DNA of 14,422 bases from Akkermansiaceae bacterium (GTDB lineage: Bacteria; Verrucomicrobiota; Verrucomicrobiia; Verrucomicrobiales; Akkermansiaceae). Within the stretch, counting starts at the first letter, position 1; every line of letters begins with the position of its first letter. A model generated the notes under the pieces. The model saw nothing but the letters and a program-made list of their open reading frames with translations. It did not search any database and had not been told where the DNA came from. Positions 1 to 6,442 of the stretch are shown in pieces. Location of the stretch: NCBI GenBank assembly GCA_023300205.1, contig JALZVD010000174.1, forward strand, positions 1 to 14,422, read 5' to 3'. The position numbers and the translations under genes were made by a program.

Positions 1-936
1 TCTTGGCATTGGCAACGCTCCATAATCCCCTCGCTCGGCTCTATAATCATCATCATTGCCGCCTTCTTCATCCCTATAGGAAGCCATGCAGACGAAATGC
101 AAAGCCATCCATCACCCGATGCCAGAAACAGCCTAGAACAAACAATCGCTGAACTGAAAGATCAAGAAATTATTCAAGAAGAATACATCCAGGAAATGGA
201 AGAAAAGATAGATGAATTAAAAGTGCAAGATCCCAACGAATGGTTCAGCCATTCAAGCCTAGAAGCAGTAGACAACCTCACCCAAAGCCATGAAGCCGCC
301 ACCAAGCAACTACAGCGTAATATGCAAAATGCTGAAAGAACTCTACAGAACCTCCAAAAACACGGTGATAAACTCAACCAACAAACCAAAGAAAACCTAC
401 TAGATGAATTTGGCAAAGCTGTAGAAAATATGGACATAGGCGCCATGAAACCTAACCAAGAACTACTCAACCAACTCAAACAAATAGATCCAGAACAGCT
501 CAATCAACTCAACCAAGATCAGCTAAACCAACTTCGCGAAAACATGCGAAAAATGGCTGAAAAACTCAAACAACAAAACGGCGGGAACCAAGATGATCTT
601 GAAGATGATAATAATAACGGAGAAGGAGAAGGAGAAGGAGAAGGTCCTGGACGCGGAGGTAACAATCGAGGCCCAGGTCACGCACCTGGAATGCTTGGAA
701 CCCAAGCAGATAAACTAGATCTCAATAAAGTAGCAAGACTCAACTCCAATGACCTATCAAACACCCTACCAGGGGATCTATTAGAAACTACCGATGGCAA
801 ACACACCATTGATCAATCAAATGCCAAGACTAGCAGCGGAGGTAACACAGAGAACACAGGTGCAGGCGGCGAACGCGTCTGGAAAAACTCACTACTCCCA
901 CAAGAAAAGAAAGCTATCAAAAACTTCTTTAAGTAA
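1..936 (+). CDS. Membrane-anchored Gln/Leu-rich coiled-coil protein, 5' end missing
   Basis: The reading frame is open from base 1 with no ATG, GTG or TTG before the ATG at 97. The 32 residues before that ATG include a strongly hydrophobic stretch (about residues 8-27 from base 1, with five Ile in a row) followed by SHADE. The true start is therefore probably upstream of the window, and this stretch is a membrane helix or signal-type anchor. After it come a long charged helical region (about residues 40-140) likely to form coiled coil, then a QLNQL-type repeated segment (about 170-200), an acidic/Asn-rich stretch, a (Gly-Glu)4 run and a Gly-rich linker. The C-terminus is conserved-looking and basic, ending KKAIKNFFK. 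No enzyme motif is visible. I infer a bitopic protein whose soluble part mediates assembly or binding. Its function is unknown and no symbol is justified. The neighbours to the left, which would help most, are outside the window. Confidence 0.75.
   Translation, partial: SWHWQRSIIPSLGSIIIIIAAFFIPIGSHADEMQSHPSPDARNSLEQTIAELKDQEIIQEEYIQEMEEKIDELKVQDPNEWFSHSSLEAVDNLTQSHEAATKQLQRNMQNAERTLQNLQKHGDKLNQQTKENLLDEFGKAVENMDIGAMKPNQELLNQLKQIDPEQLNQLNQDQLNQLRENMRKMAEKLKQQNGGNQDDLEDDNNNGEGEGEGEGPGRGGNNRGPGHAPGMLGTQADKLDLNKVARLNSNDLSNTLPGDLLETTDGKHTIDQSNAKTSSGGNTENTGAGGERVWKNSLLPQEKKAIKNFFK
619..642 (+). repeat. Hexanucleotide repeat GGAGAA x4 inside the coiled-coil gene
   Basis: Four perfect GGAGAA units lie in frame and encode (Gly-Glu)4 at the start of a Gly-rich linker. 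Because the unit is six bases, changes in copy number would lengthen or shorten the linker without a frameshift. Confidence 0.9.
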
Positions 937-1031
937 TTATACGTTTGAAGGTTCTGAGTTTTACCTACCACCAGCATTATATGGCATCGTGAACAATCTC
1001 ATCAGTCAGTAAAAAAAATTACACTTTAGTA

Positions 1032-1061
1032 TTGTCAAAACAACCATCAGACTCTAATTAT
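1032..1061 (+). promoter_or_regulatory. Candidate sigma70-type promoter for tRNA-Phe
   Basis: TTGTCA at 1032-1037 matches the -35 consensus at five of six bases. AATTAT at 1056-1061 matches TATAAT at four of six, with 18-base spacing. A G/C-rich GCGC follows directly, as is common for discriminators of stable RNA promoters. Transcription would start near 1068 and give a leader of about 43 bases before the tRNA. This is a pattern match only. The rest of 937-1110 shows no gene and no convincing terminator. Confidence 0.4.
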
Positions 1062-1110
1062 GCGCACCGCAACGAGCCTTATCAGAAATGATTGTAGCAA
1101 GTTGCACTAT

Positions 1111-1186
1111 GGCCCAATAGCTCAGTTGGTAGAGCAGCGGATTGAAAATCCGCGTGTCCTTGGTTCGAATCCGAGTTGGGCCACCA
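1111..1186 (+). tRNA. tRNA-Phe (anticodon GAA), CCA encoded
   Basis: All four stems fold. The acceptor pairs GGCCCAA (1111-1117) with TTGGGCC (1176-1182). The D stem pairs GCTC (1120-1123) with GAGC (1132-1135). The anticodon stem pairs GCGGA (1137-1141) with TCCGC (1149-1153). The T stem pairs CTTGG (1159-1163) with CCGAG (1171-1175), including one T-G wobble. The anticodon loop TTGAAAA puts GAA at 1144-1146, decoding TTC/TTT as phenylalanine. The T loop TTCGAAT is standard. The discriminator is A1183 and the 3' CCA (1184-1186) is encoded. It stands alone and faces the minus-strand ThuA gene. Confidence 0.97.
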
Positions 1187-1229
1187 TTTTATACTTCCTC
1201 CCCCTTTACCCCTCTCACACAACTTTGAA

Positions 1230-2186
1230 TTACTCGGTATCTCCGAGCGCATAAAGAATCCCGTTATAATAATGCCTGAGAACATTCTTATTCCAGTATA
1301 TATAATCATTATGCCCCAGTGAACTATAGAAGACTCTCCCTTTCTTATGAGTCTTGATCCAGCTTACCCCAAAATCTTTATCTGTCCTCTTAGCCCCCTT
1401 CCCATTCTTAGGCTGCTCACTAGCATCTGAATCTAGTCTCAGAAGCATCGTCACCTTACTTGAATCATAAGGATCTTTATACTCGTAAACCTCTTCTTTA
1501 AACCTTAACTCATTCTTCCCCTCCGGTATCACACCCGCCAGAAGAGGATGTGACTGATTCTTCACATCAGCCTTGATGGAAACCTCCGTATTCTTCGTCC
1601 ATGGATGACCATTAAAATACCCACCTAACATTTCTCCATACTCAGGCCACTCGTAAAACGTATCCGTCGCTGCATGAATACCAATAAAACCCTTCCCCTC
1701 CTCAATAAAATTCATCAGGTTCCCCTTTCTCACTTTGTCTAACCTCGCCGCCTCATTCTTCTCCTCTTCTGACATCTTCTTCAATTGCTTCTTATGCGGT
1801 GAGAAAACATTCATCGTAGTATTAAGAAAGCAAATCGCATCAAATCGCTCAATATGATCTTTATCGAAATTCTCTAAATCATCACTGATCAACACCTCGA
1901 AGGCCCCACTAGATTTAGCCATCAAATCAAGAGTCTTTTTGCCGATCCCGATCGAATTATGACGGTAACCATTCGTCTTAGAAAAAACTAAAATGCGCTT
2001 CATTTTATCATCTGCATCACTCACCCTCTTAGGAGTCTGCAAATCTGCATGCTTGAGCGCCTGTATGATTTTAGCCTCATTTGTAACATTGCCGCTATTT
2101 CTCTTCTCTGGTTTCGCTGACGCCATATAGAGACCAAGCACTCCAAAGAGAGCAACAGCGGAAATAGTTAGTGGTTTTAATTGCAT
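1230..2186 (-). CDS. Exported ThuA-domain protein (class I glutamine amidotransferase-like fold)
   Basis: 318 residues. The N-terminus has a hydrophobic segment (about residues 8-20) ending ASA-K, which looks like a signal peptide cleaved after residue 24. The ThuA-like domain starts near residue 63 with RILVFSKTNGYRH and carries the family landmarks GIHAATD (169-175), GGYFNGHPW (188-196) and YSSLGHND (287-294). ThuA domains share the flavodoxin/glutamine-amidotransferase fold. In Planctomycetota and Verrucomicrobiota they are common in exported proteins linked to carbohydrate breakdown, but their biochemical activity is mostly unproven, so I make no reaction claim. The gene lies downstream of the aminotransferase gene, with an intrinsic terminator between them and only 16 bases from the end of that terminator's T tract to this ATG. 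Own expression signals are therefore hard to place. The bases before the ATG (TTAGGGT) give only a weak, too-close ribosome site. Confidence 0.88.
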   Translation of the reverse strand: MQLKPLTISAVALFGVLGLYMASAKPEKRNSGNVTNEAKIIQALKHADLQTPKRVSDADDKMKRILVFSKTNGYRHNSIGIGKKTLDLMAKSSGAFEVLISDDLENFDKDHIERFDAICFLNTTMNVFSPHKKQLKKMSEEEKNEAARLDKVRKGNLMNFIEEGKGFIGIHAATDTFYEWPEYGEMLGGYFNGHPWTKNTEVSIKADVKNQSHPLLAGVIPEGKNELRFKEEVYEYKDPYDSSKVTMLLRLDSDASEQPKNGKGAKRTDKDFGVSWIKTHKKGRVFYSSLGHNDYIYWNKNVLRHYYNGILYALGDTE

Positions 2187-2202
2187 ACCCTAAGTTACAT
2201 AC

Positions 2203-2235
2203 AAAAACACCCCAGGTAAATAATTACCTGAGGTG
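2203..2235 (-). terminator. Intrinsic terminator after the aspartate aminotransferase gene
   Basis: Read on the minus strand, CACCTCAGGTAA (2235-2224) pairs with TTACCTGGGGTG (2219-2208). This gives a 12-bp stem with a single G-U wobble and the four-base loop TTAT. Five T follow directly (2207-2203). It begins 28 bases after the aminotransferase stop codon. On the plus strand the wobble becomes a C-A mismatch, and although an A/T-rich sequence flanks it there is no T tract, so it works best in the minus direction. Confidence 0.9.
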
Positions 2236-2263
2236 CTATGCTAAAAGTTTTAAACATGTATTA

Positions 2264-3430
2264 CTAATGTGAACGGCAGAACTCCTCAAATCGAGTTAGC
2301 CCCTCATTCAGCACGTCAAGAGTTGTGCAATAGCTCAAGCGGATACTATTATCATTTCCAAATGCAATCCCAGGAACAGCAGCCACACGATAACGAGTGA
2401 GAAGCTTATCACAAAGATTCACTGACTTGATACCAAGTGCAGTAGTATTCACTAAGAAATAAAACGCTCCTTCAGGCTCAGTAATAGAGATATTAGGTAT
2501 CGATTTCAGCTTATTAAGCATGAACTGACGGCGCATATCATACTCAGCCTTCAGATCTTCCACAAACGAGTTCTCTACCGTTAGTGCCGCAAGTCCCCCA
2601 TACTGAGAGAACGTGCAAGGATTAGATGTGGTGTGCCCCTGCATCGATGAAATCGCTGCTGCTAGCTCAACAGGTGCCGCAATATAACCTAGACGCCATC
2701 CTGTCATAGAATACGCCTTAGAGAAACCTCCAACAGTAATCGTTAAATCGTAAAGTTCCTTGCTCAGTGAGGCAATGCTCACATGCTTAGTCTCACCATA
2801 CACAAGCTTCTCATAAATCTCATCAGAGAGAATAAGAATATCTTCGTAAAGAGCAACATCACCAATAGCTCTAAGCTCATCAGCAGTGTAAACAGCTCCA
2901 GTTGGGTTGCCAGGTGAATTAAGAATGATCATCTTAGTAAGACCAGTCATGTTCTCCTCAAACTGCTCAGGCGTAATCTTCCAGTTGTTCTCCTCAGTAG
3001 TCTCCACAATCACTGGAACTCCACCTGCAATACGAACCATTTCTGGGTAAGATAACCAATAAGGAGAAGGGATGATCACTTCGTCTCCTTCTTCGATCAC
3101 TGCCATAATAGCGCTCATGCAAGAATGCTTAGCCCCATTGCCTACGATCACTTGACGTGGTTCATATTCAATATTGTTTTCAACCTTAAGCTTATTAGCT
3201 ATAGCCTCTCTAAGCTCAGGTATACCAGCTGCAGGAGTATATTTAGTCTTACCGTCTTGGAGCGCCTTAATCCCAGCCTCTTTGATGAAATCAGGAGTAT
3301 CCATTTCAGGCTCTCCGCCTGCTAAACCATAGACTTCTTCGCCTCTGGCTTTCATGGCTTTCGCCTGATTAGTGATACTCAGAGTAAGAGAAGGAGTGAC
3401 GTTTGTAATGCGTGATGAAATGCTGTCCAT
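2264..3430 (-). CDS. aspC: Aspartate aminotransferase (PLP-dependent, class I/II)
   Basis: 388 residues, full length for the type I gamma aspartate aminotransferases. These convert aspartate and 2-oxoglutarate to oxaloacetate and glutamate in the cytosol using pyridoxal phosphate. Visible motifs are YTPAAGIPELR (64-74) near the N-terminus, PYWLSYPEM (123-131), NSPGNPTG (171-178) with the PLP-contacting Asn175, SDEIYE (202-207) with Asp203 for the pyridine nitrogen, GGFSKAYSMTGWRLGY (234-249) with the Schiff-base Lys238, and SIRLSY (362-367) with Arg364 for the substrate carboxylate. Homologues in this subgroup can also accept prephenate or other amino donors, so exact specificity is inferred. 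The 203-base region upstream (3431-3633) contains a 6-bp hairpin (3475-3492) but no clear promoter. A strong terminator follows. The start is preceded by TTCTC rather than a Shine-Dalgarno sequence. Confidence 0.95.
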   Translation of the reverse strand: MDSISSRITNVTPSLTLSITNQAKAMKARGEEVYGLAGGEPEMDTPDFIKEAGIKALQDGKTKYTPAAGIPELREAIANKLKVENNIEYEPRQVIVGNGAKHSCMSAIMAVIEEGDEVIIPSPYWLSYPEMVRIAGGVPVIVETTEENNWKITPEQFEENMTGLTKMIILNSPGNPTGAVYTADELRAIGDVALYEDILILSDEIYEKLVYGETKHVSIASLSKELYDLTITVGGFSKAYSMTGWRLGYIAAPVELAAAISSMQGHTTSNPCTFSQYGGLAALTVENSFVEDLKAEYDMRRQFMLNKLKSIPNISITEPEGAFYFLVNTTALGIKSVNLCDKLLTRYRVAAVPGIAFGNDNSIRLSYCTTLDVLNEGLTRFEEFCRSH

Positions 3431-3633
3431 GAGAATTATCTCGTTATATTTTCAGTTAAAATTGATGATAGTTAGTAGCCTCAGAGGGCTACATTCAAAA
3501 TTTTAAGTGAAAACATGAACTCCCCCTGAAGTCGCGCTTTTAATAACCCATAGCACTCATCATGCAAGAGAAATGAAACCCAGAAAGTAAAAATTCTTAA
3601 ATCAGAAACATCAAATCAGCCAGATCAACTAAT

Positions 3634-4476
3634 TTATGACTTCAACTTAGCCCTAGCTGTAACCCACTTCCCCTTTTTAACCAACTCATGGAACTCTAAA
3701 CCTGCATCTTCGCCCCACTCCTTAGTCACCTCCCACTGATCTGCTAATATCCCAGAAACAACCAAATCACCATCCTTATTAAGCGTTTTAACAATCGTAG
3801 GAAAAGCCTCCTGTAAAATAGTAGAAAACATATTCGCCACAACTACAGACCATTTCTTACGTGGCTTCCAGAGCAATACATCCTGCTCAGCAACCTCAAT
3901 CTCATCCACCCTATTCAGCTTGAAATTCTGCTCTGAGACCCTCACCGCCTGTGGATCATAATCATGCGCTAAACATGACTCAGCACCCAGCATACGCGCT
4001 GCTATTGCCAGAACAGCAGTACCGCAGCCCAGATCTAGCATTTCCCAGCTCTTTGCCCCCTGCTCACGTGCTATATCCACCAGAAATCTCAAGCAAGTAG
4101 AGGTCGTCGCATGATCTCCAGTCCCAAATGCCATTTCAGCAGGTATCTGGATCACCTTCTTACCAGGATTCTCACTCCGCAGCTCATCAGCAACAGACTG
4201 CTCTCTTGCTCCACATACCAAAAGTGCGTCCCGTATCTTCAACGGTGGCTTTTCCACAGCACTCAGCGCCACCCAGTTTTGAGTCTTCACCTCACGCACG
4301 CTCCCTCCAAATTGCTCCTTGATCACCTCTGCCTCCTTCTCAGTCTCACAGTAGACCTCCACCCTCACGCTCTTACCTCCTTTAATCTCTGAGATCACAC
4401 TCCGGTCATTCCCATAAAACCGCTCTTCCCATGCATCTATCCACTTTACTGATGATAATTTTGACCAATGATACAT
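3634..4476 (-). CDS. prmA: Ribosomal protein L11 methyltransferase (PrmA family)
   Basis: 280 residues, close to the usual PrmA length (about 290). PrmA trimethylates ribosomal protein L11 using S-adenosylmethionine. The N-terminal part (about 1-75) matches the small substrate-recognition domain. It is followed by the family signature PAEMAFGTGDHATTSTCL (112-129), SAM motif I DLGCGTAVLAIAA (148-160), an acidic motif II with HDYDPQAV (171-178), and VVANMFSTIL (212-221) where the catalytic-loop Asn is kept. A late SGIL (241-244) also fits. The gene starts 14 bases after the rodA stop codon and is last in the putative envelope operon. That is a housekeeping function placed downstream of wall genes, so it is probably co-transcribed by position rather than by shared role. 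The motif IV variant ANMFS differs from the commoner NI-type loop, but the FGTGxHxTT signature makes the assignment firm. Confidence 0.92.
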   Translation of the reverse strand: MYHWSKLSSVKWIDAWEERFYGNDRSVISEIKGGKSVRVEVYCETEKEAEVIKEQFGGSVREVKTQNWVALSAVEKPPLKIRDALLVCGAREQSVADELRSENPGKKVIQIPAEMAFGTGDHATTSTCLRFLVDIAREQGAKSWEMLDLGCGTAVLAIAARMLGAESCLAHDYDPQAVRVSEQNFKLNRVDEIEVAEQDVLLWKPRKKWSVVVANMFSTILQEAFPTIVKTLNKDGDLVVSGILADQWEVTKEWGEDAGLEFHELVKKGKWVTARAKLKS

Positions 4477-4490
4477 AATATTCTCTCTAT

Positions 4491-5744
4491 TTAAACCCCT
4501 CTTTGAGTTCCCTCATTGGGATTCACTCGCTCATCTGATCTTCTACGATTCAGCCTAAATTGCTTCCCCCGTTTGGATAACTTCACTCTTTCCTCCACCT
4601 CTCCGTCTCCCTCCTTACGGTGCACCCAGACACTCTGGACTAACCCCATCATAAACATACACATCACAACAAAAGTTCCAGAATAACTAATGAACGGTAG
4701 CGGGATTCCAGTCACAGGCATCAACAGAACACACATCGCAATATTCTCAAATATATGAGCAAAAAACAAACCTACCACCGCAGCACAAAGAATCTGCCCA
4801 GACATGTCTCTACTGTAATAACCAATAAAAATACACTGAATCAACAGCAAACTAAACCCCAAAACCAGCATCAAACTACCCCTAAAACCCTGCTCCTCCG
4901 CAAACACCCCAAAAACATAATCATTATGCGCCGTCTTCTTAGGAATATAACCCATCGCATGCAGTGAACGCTTTGAAGCATCCGCCATATAACCCACACC
5001 CTTATACCCTGACTTACCAACAGCCATCGAAACATAGTAAGGACCATAAGCATCACCAGAAATATCCACCTTCCGCCCATACAGCATATCCAAATAGATC
5101 TCTATTCGGTTAGCTCCTCGGCTCGAAAACGTAGGTAAAATCACATGAAACAAAATAGGCATAATCGCTGCACCCAACAAAGATATAACAGCTAAATAAC
5201 GAAATGGCACCCCTCCCACCAACATCACAATCGCAGTCACAGGTAGCCAAACCAAAGCAGAACCCAGATCACCCATCACTGCTACTAAGCCAAATGGTAT
5301 CAACGCCAAAATCGCCAACACCAAAACCTTAACACCCGGAAGACTCAATAACGGATGCCACTTAGACAAATCCTGTAACACCCAAGCCATCATTATAAAC
5401 CCCGCAACAATCGAAAACTGAGCTGGCTGGAAACTCAACCCGCCCAACTCTAACTGATGCACCTGATTGCCAAACTTCATCGCAATCACCATTAAAACAA
5501 TCCCCGCCACATACATAGGCGCCGCTAGATACTTAATCCACCTATAATCAATCAGCGCAGTGACAAAATACACCACACTCCCCACAAAAATCCATTGCAC
5601 CTGCCTCGCCGCAATCGCCTCACCACCACCCGGTAAATGCCTAGCGGCACTCTCAATAGTAAATACCCCTAATATCATAAGGGCAAACATACACAAGGTG
5701 AGCAACCAACTCATACCTAATATCTTTTTAAGAAGCGGAGTCAT
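4491..5744 (-). CDS. rodA: SEDS-family peptidoglycan glycosyltransferase, RodA type
   Basis: 417 residues with about ten hydrophobic segments and a basic cytoplasmic tail (about 376-417). SEDS proteins polymerise lipid II into glycan strands together with a class B PBP. RodA serves elongation and FtsW serves division. Conserved landmarks are GDLGSALV (158-165, the family PDLGT region with Pro replaced by Gly), HNDYVFGVFAEEQGFRG (273-289) containing the presumed catalytic Asp275, and PVTGIPLPFISYSG (343-356), the hallmark C-terminal motif. The usual QPSE motif is QPAQ (106-109), and the Trp-rich stretch before it is altered. I call it RodA rather than FtsW because of the next-door L,D-transpeptidase and polysaccharide synthase and the absence of division genes, so the split is inferred. 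It lies 50 bases after the transpeptidase gene and 14 bases before prmA. The ATG is preceded by ATTCA without a Shine-Dalgarno sequence. Confidence 0.9.
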   Translation of the reverse strand: MTPLLKKILGMSWLLTLCMFALMILGVFTIESAARHLPGGGEAIAARQVQWIFVGSVVYFVTALIDYRWIKYLAAPMYVAGIVLMVIAMKFGNQVHQLELGGLSFQPAQFSIVAGFIMMAWVLQDLSKWHPLLSLPGVKVLVLAILALIPFGLVAVMGDLGSALVWLPVTAIVMLVGGVPFRYLAVISLLGAAIMPILFHVILPTFSSRGANRIEIYLDMLYGRKVDISGDAYGPYYVSMAVGKSGYKGVGYMADASKRSLHAMGYIPKKTAHNDYVFGVFAEEQGFRGSLMLVLGFSLLLIQCIFIGYYSRDMSGQILCAAVVGLFFAHIFENIAMCVLLMPVTGIPLPFISYSGTFVVMCMFMMGLVQSVWVHRKEGDGEVEERVKLSKRGKQFRLNRRRSDERVNPNEGTQRGV

Positions 5745-5794
5745 TGAATCAGATTTATGCTCTGCAAGAAATTAGGCACCTCACCAAACAACGC

Positions 5795-6421
5795 CTAAGC
5801 TCCACCCTTGTAAGTCTTTCGAAGTAGTGACGCACTTCTACGCCCTTCAGGAGTCTTATAAAGATGATCATAAATCACCTTCACCTCTGCACCCACACCT
5901 ACACGATTATATAGATCGATCACATCACGTGACTTCATACGGATACAACCATAACTAGCAGGCCTGCCAATATTATGCTCCGCTGGTGTTCCATGGATAT
6001 AAATATAACGTGAATAAGTATGACGATTACGGTACTCATTCCCCTTCAACCACATGATACGAGTCACAATAGGATCTCTACCACGTGTATTAGGCTTCAT
6101 AATCTGCCCCGTCTTCTGACGACTCTTGAAAACAGTACCACTTCGTGAACCGCCTCCTATCTTCTTAGCGATCTCCATGCTACCAAGAGGTGTCTTCTTA
6201 CTATTCTTCGTATTACCCAGACCAAACTTAGAAGTAGATATCCGGTAAGCCTTAACAGCCTTACCATTTTTAGTAAGAAGCATCGTCTGATCCTTCACAC
6301 TGACTATCATCTTACTCTTTTGGTCCTTAGGAGGAGAACTACCACAACTCGAAAACAATAAACTGCTTACGACTGAAATAGAAGTGATTTTGAGGAATGA
6401 ACGTAGGGATTGTGATTTCAT
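5795..6421 (-). CDS. L,D-transpeptidase lipoprotein (YkuD domain)
   Basis: 208 residues. The N-terminus is basic, then hydrophobic, then LLFSSCGSS, a plausible lipobox with Cys26 as the lipidated residue (Phe at -3 is atypical). A Ser/Pro/Lys-rich linker follows. The YkuD domain (about 37-183) has YIHGTP (141-146) with His143 and the catalytic loop RPASYGCIRM (153-162) with nucleophile Cys159 and Arg161. The canonical S-H-G-C has Tyr for His here, which many family members tolerate. YkuD enzymes form 3-3 peptide cross-links in peptidoglycan or attach proteins to it, acting outside the inner membrane. At 208 residues it is a minimal enzyme with no LysM or peptidoglycan-binding domain. It starts 21 bases after the glycosyltransferase stop codon and ends 50 bases before rodA, which supports a wall-synthesis operon. 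The extra C-terminal basic tail (about 187-208) has no recognised function. Confidence 0.93.
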   Translation of the reverse strand: MKSQSLRSFLKITSISVVSSLLFSSCGSSPPKDQKSKMIVSVKDQTMLLTKNGKAVKAYRISTSKFGLGNTKNSKKTPLGSMEIAKKIGGGSRSGTVFKSRQKTGQIMKPNTRGRDPIVTRIMWLKGNEYRNRHTYSRYIYIHGTPAEHNIGRPASYGCIRMKSRDVIDLYNRVGVGAEVKVIYDHLYKTPEGRRSASLLRKTYKGGA

Positions 6422-6442
6422 AAGAAATTAGTTAACTTATCT

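Noticed and set aside
794..1012. Plus-strand open frame overlapping the end of the coiled-coil gene and running on to 1012
   Set aside because: It is out of frame with the supported gene, has no recognisable domain and no start context. It is probably chance.
1233..1247. CTCGG-TATCT-CCGAG hairpin as a terminator for tRNA-Phe or the ThuA gene
   Set aside because: Only five base pairs, lies within the 3' coding end of the ThuA gene, and neither strand has a T tract after it.
3475..3492. GTAGCC/GGCTAC hairpin as a terminator of the rodA-prmA operon
   Set aside because: Six base pairs with no T run on the minus strand, and 142 bases after the prmA stop codon. It may be leader structure of the aminotransferase gene but there is no support beyond the stem.
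5772..5798. TTAGGC/GCCTAA inverted repeat between the transpeptidase gene and rodA as a terminator
   Set aside because: A 15-base loop, a weak stem overlapping the stop codon and no proper T tract. The genes look co-transcribed.
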